Shown: piece after piece, positions 1 to 8,821 of the stretch
How positions within the stretch are numbered: the first letter of the stretch is position 1
Layout of the letters: every line of letters starts with the position of its first letter
Source of the DNA: Niabella ginsenosidivorans
GTDB taxonomy: Bacteria; Bacteroidota; Bacteroidia; Chitinophagales; Chitinophagaceae
Assembly (NCBI RefSeq): GCF_001654455.1
Contig: NZ_CP015772.1
Coordinates: 4,836,001-4,900,000, forward strand
DNA length: 64,000 nt
Direction: 5' to 3'
Position numbers and translations under genes: made by a program
The notes under the pieces: model-generated
Told to the model about the DNA's origin: nothing
Seen by the model: only the letters and a program-made list of their open reading frames with translations
Databases searched by the model: none

Positions 1-82
1 GGGCATAGCGGGTTGGCGACTGTTGCGCCCATGCCTGCATAACAAGCGTACCCAGTAAACACACTATAAATACACGTTTCAT
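1..82 (-). CDS. Exported protein, N-terminal fragment only
   Basis: Only the first 27 codons lie in the window; the gene continues past base 1. The reverse strand from 82 reads MKRVFIVCLLGTLVMQAWAQ followed by QSPTRYA: a basic start, a hydrophobic core and a signal peptidase I site after AWA. The product is therefore exported to the periplasm or beyond. It begins 7 bp after the stop codon of the DUF4380 gene and is probably the next gene of the same operon, so it may be another carbohydrate-active enzyme. Its function cannot be told from this fragment. Confidence 0.75.
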   Translation of the reverse strand, partial: MKRVFIVCLLGTLVMQAWAQQSPTRYA

Positions 83-89
83 ATGCCGG

Positions 90-1001
90 TTACTTTATTT
101 TTTTATTCAATGCTGCCACAATTGACAATAGTGTTTCTTTTGTCTGGTGACCGACATTCCTCAGCAACCATTTCTCGTGGTATTGCAGATATTGACCCGG
201 TTGTACGTTACTATACTTTCCATGGTTTTCCAGTTCCCGGTACCGGCCCATGGGCGCTACATAAATTTCCGCTGCGCCCTGACCAGGCGGCAGGTCCTTT
301 TGGGGAACCTCGGGAAAACATTTTACCAACAGCAGCCCGTTGTAATAATGTGCGATCCATCCCTCCTTAATACCTGAAAATAATTTCTGTCCTTTTTTAT
401 TCCCCGCTCCAGTAGGCGGCAGCCAGAGGATCCCGTTTTCTGTCACGGTGCCGGAAATATCCGATTGAGCGCTGACACCGGGCGCCCCAACCGGGAAGAA
501 ACTGCATCCGCCCAGGACCCGGGTAACCTCCCAGGGAGCGAGCTTTTTTGACGGGCCGGATGCGTTCCGGATGGTATAACAAATGGCAATTGACGTATCT
601 GCCTTTGATACTGAAAATTCCTTGATCACCTGTATGCCCTGATCCACCGGGCTGGTCAACCGGATGGATTTTGAAGTGCTTTCCAATTGATACGGCAGCA
701 GATCCATAACAGAATATTGCGGCCAGTAGGCTGATTGCGGCGAAAGCCAGAGCGTGGCACCATAATAAAGGGGATGCACGGTATCAGATGCCAGCACCTC
801 TTTACCCGCTTTTTTAAAAGACAGGATCCGCCCGCCTTTTTGAGGCGCCACCGTAAATACCAGGTCGCCAAAGCACAAAGAGATGCAGGAATCAATAGTA
901 GGCCGTTTTTCTTTATACTGCCGGATGGTTTGCGTTTTTGCTACCGGTAAACTGCCTGATAAAAACGGAATGACCATCAGCAACCATATGCTTTTTTTCA
1001 T
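90..1001 (-). CDS. DUF4380-type exported protein
   Basis: A 303-residue exported protein. I place the start at 1001 (MKKSIWLLMVIPFLSGSLPV, a clean signal peptide); the frame stays open to 1139, but that would overlap the upstream GH-A enzyme by over 100 bp. The mature part begins with a galactose-mutarotase-like pattern (GDLVFTVAPQKGGRILSFKK, then LYYGATLWLSPQS), which fits the DUF4380 family of beta-sandwich proteins often found in Bacteroidota glycan loci. No enzymatic role is established for the family that I can cite; binding or remodelling of a sugar or glycan is a reasonable guess. It is 7 bp downstream of the GH-A gene and very likely in the same transcript. Family assignment rests on pattern memory, so it is moderate. 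Confidence 0.7.
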   Translation of the reverse strand: MKKSIWLLMVIPFLSGSLPVAKTQTIRQYKEKRPTIDSCISLCFGDLVFTVAPQKGGRILSFKKAGKEVLASDTVHPLYYGATLWLSPQSAYWPQYSVMDLLPYQLESTSKSIRLTSPVDQGIQVIKEFSVSKADTSIAICYTIRNASGPSKKLAPWEVTRVLGGCSFFPVGAPGVSAQSDISGTVTENGILWLPPTGAGNKKGQKLFSGIKEGWIAHYYNGLLLVKCFPEVPQKDLPPGQGAAEIYVAPMGRYRELENHGKYSNVQPGQYLQYHEKWLLRNVGHQTKETLLSIVAALNKKIK

Positions 1002-1008
1002 AGCTGTG

Positions 1009-4000
1009 CTATTTTTCCACCCCAAATTCCACTTCATTAGCCCAGTGCTCTTTCCAATCGGGATGAAAGGCCCTGGAATTGATCTTCGATACACTACGTT
1101 CCCTGGCCAGTTCCATACAGGCGCCGCCGGCACCATCATCGTTGATCCGTGCAGAGAACTTGATGGGTGCGCCCCGGTCGATCGCTTTTTTTACATCGGG
1201 CAGCTCGCTCCAGGGAAGGGCGCATTCCGTGTACAGCGTTTTGCCTTTACGCACGGTTATCAACTTTCCGTTCTTTACAGCACCATCAAAAGGCGATTTG
1301 GGCTGGCGCGGGTAAAAATGCTTACGCGGCATACCCGGAACCAGCATTCTCCAGATCTCAAAGCCACCGCCATATTCCGGGGCCACGGTATTTAACGCAT
1401 ACTCATAATCGGTGCATTTATAACCGATATAACGGGGCATTGTGCCCTTTGCAGCAGCTTCCATACCATCTTCCCCGATGGGGATCACGTTAAATGCGAT
1501 CAGTATATTATCAAACTTTTCGCCGGAAACGCCATCCGGTAATGTAGGTGTTTTACGATAAGTAAATCTCCTTACTCCTTTTGGCCATACCAGCGGCACC
1601 AGATCATCCTGTGCAACCATCGTACAGCGAATGCCTGGCGGTAACGAAGCAGCTGCCCCTGCAAGAGAATAACCCGTTTTACCATAAACACCGATCCAGT
1701 TGCCCTGTGTGTCAAAGTCTTTTGTTATGAGCGCAGCAGCAGCATTGCTGCCAGCAGCGCGGATCCTGTTATCGGACGCATCAAAAAAGATCCCCGCCAG
1801 CTTGGTGGTATTTCTCCAGCTGTCCCAGCTATAAGCTGAACAGCGGATGCGAACGCTTCCCTTTAGATCAAGGCTCAGATAAGCTCCGTTCCACAGGTTT
1901 GCTATTGCAGTTGCCAGTAATTCTTTGCCGCTTTTCCGGTCATATACCGTTACCGAAACATTCCGCTGGTTTGTTGCCGGAAAATAAAGCGTTGTACGGG
2001 TAAACCCTTTTGTGGGCAGATCTATATCTACTCCAATCGACCGGGTAGAAAGGCTGTTTTCATAATAATTCATGACCCGCCCGCCGGATGGTAATTGCAA
2101 CGCAGCCCTGTCTGTTGCTGCAGCAGGCTGCTTCACCAGCACCGATTGCATGGCATAAACGGTTTGCAGGAACGCCGTATCCGGGTAAAAACAGGAGTCA
2201 TCGTTCCGGGTCTCAAAACGCGGAGCGCCTTTGCTGGGTGTTTTGTCAGCCACTTTTGCTGCAAAATAAAAATACTGATCATCATAGGCCATATAGGTTT
2301 GCGCCAGCCCTTCGGCTGTTGAATCCAACCGTTCATACGGATGCCAGGCGGCTTCTGTTACTGAAATACTGGCTTTGGAGGAACCCCTGATCGTTTGAGG
2401 AATTACTCCGTTCCAGTCATTCAGATCCCCATCCACCGCAATTGTTTTTTTAGCGATAACGTTCACGTGCATCTCTTCCCGGTGTTGCGCAAAACCGTCT
2501 TTTCCCGCGTCAAAATACACCTGAAGCGGGTAGCTGTTTTTGCTGTTTGCCTTTCCGTTCATCACTTTTACATGTACCGTTTTTGTTTCATGAGGCCGGA
2601 AGCTAAGAGCGGATGGACCAGTTGTTTCCAAACCATCAACCGTAACCGATAAATTACCTTTTACCGGGCGGTTCAGGATATTGGTCAGCAGCAATTCCAG
2701 CTCTGGTTTTTCAGCAACAGGCGCCGTAAAATCCTTTGCAATGATTTCCAGCGGTTCATACCCTTCGATCCTTGCATTGCTGATGGCTGTAACCAGCTGA
2801 TCAAATGCCCCTTTTTTATTCTTCACCCGCATAAAGTATCCCTGGTAATTCAGCGGGACCTCATACACTCCTTTTTGTGGTGCGATCGTATTGCCGTAAA
2901 AGTCATACAGTAAAAAAGAAGGATCGGCCTTTACGATCATTTTACCATCGGTGATCGGATGATCGCTGTCGAGCTCCTCCTGTATTTTTTTTCGTTCCAC
3001 AGCATCCTTTGTTGTTTCCAGCCGTTTTTGCAGATCCTGTTTTTTCCTTGCTTCGCTCAAACTGCGCACATTCCTGAAAAGCACATTTGCCGCACCAAAA
3101 GCCTCTCCCAGGTCTCCCGCAATGACAACCGTGCCATCTTCTTTATTTTGGTGATACCCGTCAAACAGCATCACCCAGGGCAGGCCGTTTTTAAAAAGCA
3201 GCCGGTTAAAATCCCGCTCCCCGATCAGGCTCTGTACCGCGCCCATTGCCGCTGCCGCAGACCAGGTATTGTGCAGTTTGGGTACTGTTTCTATGCCGTT
3301 CTGAGTACGAACAGCCATCGTTTGCGCAGACCGGTTCGGATCACCGGAATACATATACCCGCCATAGATCCCCATCGACCGGTCGTACCCCGCCGAACGG
3401 TTTGCTGCTACCACCAGGCCAATCCGGTCATCTGTATTGCCTACCCAGCTTTCCGTGTCCCATATTTTCACCCTTCCTTTATAGTCCTTTCGCTGATTCC
3501 ATTCCGGGTACAGCACCGGCGCTTCCATCCCCTGGTAATGGATGGATAAAAAATCAAAGATAGGCAGCATTTTCAGCGTACCATCAGAGAAAAATTTATC
3601 CAGTGCATTGGAATTGGAATCACCGCCACCTACCAGCACATCCCTTTTTTCCTTACGGGCTTCCAGCACTGCTTCCGCCATTTTTGTATAGATCTCCCGG
3701 TACCGGATCATGTCGGCCTGCCAGCCGGATATGGAAGCTCCTTCCCAGGGTTCATTCCAAAGGCATACCGCAGTAACAGGCCCGTTTGGCCAGCCAAAAC
3801 TGAGGCAGAGTTCTTTTACATATTTTTTAAAATCCTCATCTTCTGAAGGCAGCCATGCCAGATCCTGCTTTGTCCGCAGCAATCTCCCGCCGCTGTCCAA
3901 ATGAGGTCTTGGGGTGCCCAGGGGCATTGACCAGGCGGCCTGGCCCTCCCCAAACATCAGCATTACCGTAATGTTGTTATCCTTAAAATTTTTCATCAGG

Positions 4001-4647
4001 CGTTTTAATTCCTGCATAAAATTCTGGTAGCCGGGATTGGTGGTGGACATATACGGTATCCCGTAACGGATGGCCTGCGCCCCGATCCGGCTCAGGAAAT
4101 CCACCCCCAGGTAATCCAGCGACTGTTTCGGATATTGCATGGGCACCGGTGATGGCTTCATGCTCAGTGCAAAGCTGGTACCCAGCCTGCGGCCGTATGG
4201 CCCCAGGTCAAATACTACAGCGTACCCGCCATATTCCTTAATATCATCGATGGCCAGCTCCGTATTCACATAACCGTTGGGCGCAATGGCCAGCCGGACC
4301 GGTATTTCTTTTTCATAATCCAGTTTCACCATCCGGGGCAGCCAGATATCATTGGGGATGCCCTTTGTTCCATAGCGGATCACCTGCATTTTTGCCGTTA
4401 CATCTATTGTCTTACCGGTATTATTGACAACCTGGAATTTCAGGTGCACCGGGTCTCCCGGCCAGAACACATTTGCCGGTGCCGGGGAGCTGATCAGCTG
4501 TACCTCATAATCGTAATGCCGCAGCCCGTTCTTAACGCCCAGCACCTCTTCATATCCTGCCCAGTCCTGCGGTTCCTTCATCTGGCTTTGCGCCGTCAGC
4601 GTTACCCAAAAAAGAAGTATCCCGGCTATAGAAAATCGTGCCCGCAT
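1009..4647 (-). CDS. Large clan GH-A-like glycoside hydrolase with C-terminal CBM9-like domain
   Basis: A 1212-residue exported enzyme, start chosen at 4647 (MRARFSIAGILLFWVTLTAQS signal peptide) rather than 4674, which would overlap the upstream gene. After an N-terminal beta-sandwich (about 40-165) a TIM barrel follows: LWNEPWEG carries the Asn-Glu typical of the clan GH-A acid/base (Glu299) and IWDTESW, 100 residues on, offers the nucleophile (Glu399). A charged helical stretch (530-560) and another beta-sandwich follow. From about 733 (TIAVDGDLNDWNG) a CBM9/DUF1083-like binding domain begins; its second half (near 1075-1212) appears separated by an inserted jelly-roll-like block (850-1005). 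I cannot place it in a numbered GH family. It sits between the toroid lipoprotein and DUF4380 in PUL A and would act on the polysaccharide backbone or large side chains; that is inference. Confidence 0.75.
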   Translation of the reverse strand: MRARFSIAGILLFWVTLTAQSQMKEPQDWAGYEEVLGVKNGLRHYDYEVQLISSPAPANVFWPGDPVHLKFQVVNNTGKTIDVTAKMQVIRYGTKGIPNDIWLPRMVKLDYEKEIPVRLAIAPNGYVNTELAIDDIKEYGGYAVVFDLGPYGRRLGTSFALSMKPSPVPMQYPKQSLDYLGVDFLSRIGAQAIRYGIPYMSTTNPGYQNFMQELKRLMKNFKDNNITVMLMFGEGQAAWSMPLGTPRPHLDSGGRLLRTKQDLAWLPSEDEDFKKYVKELCLSFGWPNGPVTAVCLWNEPWEGASISGWQADMIRYREIYTKMAEAVLEARKEKRDVLVGGGDSNSNALDKFFSDGTLKMLPIFDFLSIHYQGMEAPVLYPEWNQRKDYKGRVKIWDTESWVGNTDDRIGLVVAANRSAGYDRSMGIYGGYMYSGDPNRSAQTMAVRTQNGIETVPKLHNTWSAAAAMGAVQSLIGERDFNRLLFKNGLPWVMLFDGYHQNKEDGTVVIAGDLGEAFGAANVLFRNVRSLSEARKKQDLQKRLETTKDAVERKKIQEELDSDHPITDGKMIVKADPSFLLYDFYGNTIAPQKGVYEVPLNYQGYFMRVKNKKGAFDQLVTAISNARIEGYEPLEIIAKDFTAPVAEKPELELLLTNILNRPVKGNLSVTVDGLETTGPSALSFRPHETKTVHVKVMNGKANSKNSYPLQVYFDAGKDGFAQHREEMHVNVIAKKTIAVDGDLNDWNGVIPQTIRGSSKASISVTEAAWHPYERLDSTAEGLAQTYMAYDDQYFYFAAKVADKTPSKGAPRFETRNDDSCFYPDTAFLQTVYAMQSVLVKQPAAATDRAALQLPSGGRVMNYYENSLSTRSIGVDIDLPTKGFTRTTLYFPATNQRNVSVTVYDRKSGKELLATAIANLWNGAYLSLDLKGSVRIRCSAYSWDSWRNTTKLAGIFFDASDNRIRAAGSNAAAALITKDFDTQGNWIGVYGKTGYSLAGAAASLPPGIRCTMVAQDDLVPLVWPKGVRRFTYRKTPTLPDGVSGEKFDNILIAFNVIPIGEDGMEAAAKGTMPRYIGYKCTDYEYALNTVAPEYGGGFEIWRMLVPGMPRKHFYPRQPKSPFDGAVKNGKLITVRKGKTLYTECALPWSELPDVKKAIDRGAPIKFSARINDDGAGGACMELARERSVSKINSRAFHPDWKEHWANEVEFGVEK

Positions 4648-4648
4648 G

Positions 4649-6496
4649 TTATTTTGAATTGATTTCGAAATCATTTTTTATCCGGAACTCTTCATCCGGT
4701 TTTTTCAGCGCCTTCACATAACTATTATTACTGGAAAGTCGCAGGTATTTATGGTCTGCAGTTACAGTTACCGGAGGTACTTTAATAGATGCGTTATCCG
4801 CTGCCATCGAAAGCGAGAGACCGATGACCGCCTCTTTCATAGCTGCCAGGTTGAACGTTTTCCTGCGGCCGGAATAAATGACATAATCGGCCCATTGCTG
4901 GTCTTCCGTTCCGCCAAATTCCCAATGTCCTTCCGGAAGCCCGTCCCAATTAATATAGGGTATTCCTATACGCGCCTGTACAAGTCCTGACTTCAGTAGT
5001 ATTTCTTTTTTTACCGGATCCGTTACCGAAAAACCGGAGGCAGCAACGGCCCCTCCCACCTCAATGCGTACCCGCAGATCAGCGGCTGAAATCGTGGCAT
5101 CTTTTATCCGGTCGATGCCGGGATGCTTATCGCCACCGTTATACGCCACGTTCAGGATGGAGAGCACGGTAGCCGTATCCTGCATACTTTTTATATGTAC
5201 CGCTGAAAAATCATAAAAGTCATGCAGGAAGCGCACCCGCAGGCATACCGGCTTTTCTGCGGTGCCCCAATGCGCTATCAGCGGGCGGCATTGATTCCAC
5301 AGGTACCCCTGGTTCACAGATGCCAGTGCATATTGCGGGTGCGCGTACAGGGTGCCAACAATATCTCTGGCCATTACTGCTTCACCATCAGCATACCGAA
5401 CCGTATTCTTTGGCTGAAGCCGCCCCATTGTAAAGGTATCCGTTTCTGTACGGGGCAGCTCCTGGTGCAGGAATGCCGGTATCATTGCGGATGGTATCTG
5501 GTGTGGCACCAGCACGTCCGGGTCTTTTAAATAGGTACCGGGTAAAACGATCTTACCACCGGATGCGGTAAACAGCAATCGTTTCAGATCCGGTGTCAGC
5601 AAATTGCTGTAGGCCCTCAGGTTGGGTCCGCACCATTGCCCCGAAGGCGCATGAAAATGACGGGCGATCATGCGCCAGCATAACTTATACAGTTCCTCAA
5701 CTTTTCTTTTATCTTCCGGGTTGGTGATCACCTGCTTCATCCGCAGCAGCTCATTCATGGCCACCACCGTATAGGTGGGGCTGTTGTATTCTGTAAATCC
5801 TTTGTTGTCTTTGGTATACTGGTAAAAATAAGCCAGCCTGTTGCGGGCATAGTTACTAATGTCCGGTATCCGGTACAAATCACCCACCACATAACAAACG
5901 TAGGTGCCCATAATGCAGATATTGGTATAATCTGCTTTCACATCCCTTTTCTGAATAGCACGGGCAGCCAGTATCAATGCTTCCCTTACCTGTTGCTTTA
6001 AATCTCTGTTCAGGTGCTCAGAAGCATTGAGCACGATATCTGTTAATGATACCGCCATAAAATCGGCCCAGTTATAATCTACAGGCGCTTTGCGGCCTTT
6101 TAACGGGTCCTCCGGATAATAAGGCCACACCCCGCAAAACGGTTCCCGGCTATCTTTTTCCTGCAGGGGCAGTATGTTTTTTAAAATGGTGATGCCGCGT
6201 TGAACAAGTACGGTGTCATCCGTACGCAGCAGGGCAGCCGCATACTGTACAGAGGCGCGCGTATCGTGCACCCGAACACCGCTGTCCAGGTCGCTATGGT
6301 AATGTTTTTCTTTTGTTACCGTCCATAGCAGGCCCTGTTCTTTATCATAGTGCGCTTCATTTTCAGCCAGCTCCTTTTTGAGCGTGGCAACGGCCGTTTT
6401 TGATAACCGGTCGGGCGTTTTCCGAATGTTGCTGCTCACCGAGCAGCCGGAAAAAACCATTATCGGTATTATTATCCAATTGATTGGTCTGTTCAC
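4649..6496 (-). CDS. Alpha/alpha-toroid lipoprotein, possible lyase or hydrolase
   Basis: A 615-residue lipoprotein. The start is a GTG at 6496 that overlaps the TGA of the GH105 gene (GTGA), so the two are translationally coupled. The N-terminus (NWIIIPIMVFSGCS) has a lipobox with Cys18. The body is rich in alpha-helical repeats with conserved aromatics (YNWADFMAVSLTDIV, GFTEYNSPTYTVVAMNELL), followed by a beta-rich C-terminal third, the layout of toroid plus beta-sandwich proteins such as many polysaccharide lyases and GH88/GH105 relatives. I do not recognise a specific family and see no certain catalytic residues. Being next to GH105, a lyase supplying unsaturated uronides would fit neatly, but this is only inference from context and fold impression. 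Confidence 0.65.
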   Translation of the reverse strand: MNRPINWIIIPIMVFSGCSVSSNIRKTPDRLSKTAVATLKKELAENEAHYDKEQGLLWTVTKEKHYHSDLDSGVRVHDTRASVQYAAALLRTDDTVLVQRGITILKNILPLQEKDSREPFCGVWPYYPEDPLKGRKAPVDYNWADFMAVSLTDIVLNASEHLNRDLKQQVREALILAARAIQKRDVKADYTNICIMGTYVCYVVGDLYRIPDISNYARNRLAYFYQYTKDNKGFTEYNSPTYTVVAMNELLRMKQVITNPEDKRKVEELYKLCWRMIARHFHAPSGQWCGPNLRAYSNLLTPDLKRLLFTASGGKIVLPGTYLKDPDVLVPHQIPSAMIPAFLHQELPRTETDTFTMGRLQPKNTVRYADGEAVMARDIVGTLYAHPQYALASVNQGYLWNQCRPLIAHWGTAEKPVCLRVRFLHDFYDFSAVHIKSMQDTATVLSILNVAYNGGDKHPGIDRIKDATISAADLRVRIEVGGAVAASGFSVTDPVKKEILLKSGLVQARIGIPYINWDGLPEGHWEFGGTEDQQWADYVIYSGRRKTFNLAAMKEAVIGLSLSMAADNASIKVPPVTVTADHKYLRLSSNNSYVKALKKPDEEFRIKNDFEINSK

Positions 6497-8304
6497 TGTT
6501 TTAGTTTTTTATCTGACCGGTCCAGCATCTGTTGTACTTCTATACCCGCAAAGATGACCGCAAAAGAGCCATGCGTATCATTATCAAAAAAAGGACGGTT
6601 CATATAATAATTAATGTCTTCCGAGCACATGGTGCCGATACAGATTTTGTGTACTGTTCCATCGTCTTCAATCTCCGATGCAACCGCCTGCCAGCCTTTT
6701 TTAACGACCGGTTCAAATTGTTTCGGGTTCAGCCAGCCCAGGCGCACCCCACGTGCCATCGCCATTGTAAATATAGCCGTTCCGGATACTTCTTCCGGCG
6801 AATCCGGCCGGTTAATAACGTTGTGCCAGAAGCCATCAGCGCTCTGGTACCGGATCAGCGAGTTTACAAAAACCCGGTATTGCTGCAAAATGGTCTTGTA
6901 TTTTGGATGGTTCCGGGGCAGCGCCATTAATACTTCGGTCATGGCCCAGATGGCCCAGCCATTCGCCCGTGACCAGTAGGGTAATTTTACCTGTGGCCTT
7001 GATGAATAACTGGCATGCATATAAAGCCGCGCCTCCGGGTCCCATACATGTCTGGTAAAATCGATCAGCTGACTGGCAGCATCATCCAGAAAGGCTTTTT
7101 TTATTTCCGGTGAATCGGAATAAAGCCCTGCCTGCACCAGGAAGGGAATACCCATAAACATATCATCTACCCAAACCGTGTACTCTTCGGGTGTTGTGCG
7201 CGTATAATTGGTAAACCCCTTGCTTCTTATTTGTCCAAACCGCGCATACTGCATCATCTTACTGATGTAGGCCCTGTAAATGCTGTCATTTTTAAACTGT
7301 TTTTCCGTGCGCAACCGGTAAATGATCGGTAAAGAAGGCGCCAGTGTAAAGTCCAGCAACGATGAATTAATAACCATTGCATTAGCGGAATTATAGGCTT
7401 TCAGTTCATTGACCTGGTAGTTCACAAACGGCATTCCTTCCATCTGGTAATCGCAGAAACGAGTGCCCCATTGCTTATATTTCTGCTCTCCGGTAAGCGC
7501 GCCCAGCACCTGCATGGCCCAGGCAACCCCACCGTTATGATAGTTCCACTGGTAAGTGGTACCCCAGGCCCTGGCGCCGATCATATCCCCCAAAACTTCT
7601 GTTTTTGGAATGGTCCAGGTAACAGGTTTATACAATCCTTTATACATATACCCAAAACTAAATGTCTTTTCAGGTTCATGAACTATATCCATACCCGGTG
7701 CAAAAGGCCCTATTACCAGCCAGTCTGTTAATGCAGCCACTTCCCGGTCTATATTTTTTACATATTTCAACCCGATCTCCGGATAACTTCTTTCTGTAGA
7801 GATCACAGCGTCCTTTTCACTGGGCGGCTGTAAAAACACGCACCACTCTTTTCCGGCGGTCTGCGATTTTATTAATAAGGAATTATTGCCTTTTTTTAAC
7901 GGCAGGGTAAAAGAACCGGACATTTTCATACTCCGTTCATCTCTTATAATCTCAATATGCCGGGTACCTTTTTTTTCATAAACAAGCGCTCCGTTGCACC
8001 ATATTTTACAGGCGTCATTATGTTCTACTTCCACTGTTATTACCGTATCCCTGGAAAACGTCAGCTGCGTAAAGGCATAAGCAACTGCTTCCTTTCCGGT
8101 GCCAAAGCTGCGCCCGAAATCAATAAAGTGCAGCGTATTGAAGCAGCTGTCCCGGGCAGGCACGGTAAGCCGGTAAGCAAAAGGGGTTTCCCGTATCAGC
8201 TTATCGCCGATCCTTTTTATTTTATCAACGGGCCGATCCTGTGCTGTGCCCGTATGGGCCAGCAACAACAGCACAATAAAACATAGATATTTTTTAATAG
8301 TCAT
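6493..8304 (-). CDS. GH105 unsaturated uronyl hydrolase with N-terminal beta-sandwich
   Basis: The enzyme hydrates and removes the 4,5-unsaturated uronic acid left at oligosaccharide ends by polysaccharide lyases. Start taken at 8304 (MTIKKYLCFIVLLLLAHTGTAQ); the frame is open to 8331. The C-terminal part has the GH88/GH105 toroid signatures VDDMFMGIPFL, YWSRANGWAIWAM and EEVSGTAIFTMAMA. At 603 residues it is far longer than a typical YteR-type enzyme (about 370): the extra 200 N-terminal residues look like a jelly roll (CKIWCNGALVYEKK, LPLKKGNNSLLIKS), resembling the accessory sandwich domains of rhamnosidases. First gene after a repeat-bearing gap, with a possible promoter at 8358-8365; coupled to the next gene by a GTGA overlap. 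The substrate is presumably an unsaturated rhamnogalacturonan or similar product. Confidence 0.9.
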   Translation of the reverse strand: MTIKKYLCFIVLLLLAHTGTAQDRPVDKIKRIGDKLIRETPFAYRLTVPARDSCFNTLHFIDFGRSFGTGKEAVAYAFTQLTFSRDTVITVEVEHNDACKIWCNGALVYEKKGTRHIEIIRDERSMKMSGSFTLPLKKGNNSLLIKSQTAGKEWCVFLQPPSEKDAVISTERSYPEIGLKYVKNIDREVAALTDWLVIGPFAPGMDIVHEPEKTFSFGYMYKGLYKPVTWTIPKTEVLGDMIGARAWGTTYQWNYHNGGVAWAMQVLGALTGEQKYKQWGTRFCDYQMEGMPFVNYQVNELKAYNSANAMVINSSLLDFTLAPSLPIIYRLRTEKQFKNDSIYRAYISKMMQYARFGQIRSKGFTNYTRTTPEEYTVWVDDMFMGIPFLVQAGLYSDSPEIKKAFLDDAASQLIDFTRHVWDPEARLYMHASYSSRPQVKLPYWSRANGWAIWAMTEVLMALPRNHPKYKTILQQYRVFVNSLIRYQSADGFWHNVINRPDSPEEVSGTAIFTMAMARGVRLGWLNPKQFEPVVKKGWQAVASEIEDDGTVHKICIGTMCSEDINYYMNRPFFDNDTHGSFAVIFAGIEVQQMLDRSDKKLKQ

Positions 8305-8357
8305 CTTCGTATCTGGATTCATCATTTTCATTTACTTTTAAAAACATCCGCGGTGTA

Positions 8358-8365
8358 CAAACCTA
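8358..8365 (-). promoter_or_regulatory. Promoter-like -7 box for GH105 operon
   Basis: On the minus strand these bases read TAGGTTTG, an exact match to the Bacteroidota -7 consensus TAnnTTTG. It lies 53 bp upstream of the chosen GH105 start. No good -33 TTTG is seen at the usual 19-21 nt spacing, so the call is weak. Confidence 0.35.
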
Positions 8366-8537
8366 TTCCAAGTGCTCCCGGGCTGCAGCCTAAACCGCCT
8401 CAAAAACAGGAACAAAAAGCCAACAAAGTCCGGACAAAACCGCTGATCACGAGTGACAGGCTATGAAGCGTTACATTTATGCCTGCCTGTCCTGTAAGAT
8501 TCTTTGACATGATAAAAACGGCTGTTATGCTGAGTCT

Positions 8538-8710
8538 GTCATAGTGAGGCAACCATAAGGCGTTGCATTTATGCTCATTAAAATGACAATTTATCCAATC
8601 GTCATCCGAACCAAACCCGCTTTAAGCGGGTGCGCAGAGGGGATCTCATCTGTTATAGAGATCTACCTGCGGGGAAATTGTTCTCCGCTCCGCTTCGCTA
8701 CGAAATGACG
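8538..8710 (+). repeat. Composite intergenic repeat, copy 1 (parts B and A)
   Basis: Two adjacent units, each bounded by inverted GTCAT/ATGAC ends: unit B at 8538-8589 and unit A at 8600-8710. Unit A contains a CCCGC/GCGGG hairpin (near 8616-8630) and an AGATC-rich middle. Both units recur in reverse order and opposite strand at 56,093-56,253. They resemble the REP-like hairpin repeats common between genes in Bacteroidota; no coding content. Confidence 0.75.
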
Positions 8711-8821
8711 GAACTATATATTGTTGATCTTCAAAATAATACAACACTTGTTATTAACAGCTTGCCGAACTACGAACCATGCCCTTTGTCAGGGGTGACA
8801 ACCACACAAAGTATGCTACCC

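Larger units (their letters stand above)
8332..8821. other. Gap with promoter-like box and composite repeat
   Basis: About 490 bp between the esterase and GH105 genes. No open frame looks coding. It holds a TAGGTTTG promoter-like box for the GH105 operon (8358-8365, minus) and a two-part hairpin-forming repeat (8538-8710) that recurs inverted at 56,093-56,253. The gap probably divides PUL A into two transcripts. Confidence 0.6.

Noticed and set aside
883-1395. 170-codon plus-strand frame
   Set aside because: Lies opposite the DUF4380 and GH-A genes; no signal peptide or motif, and the minus-strand genes are clear.
2959-3549. 196-codon plus-strand frame
   Set aside because: Antisense to the GH-A catalytic domain; low-complexity composition typical of a shadow frame.
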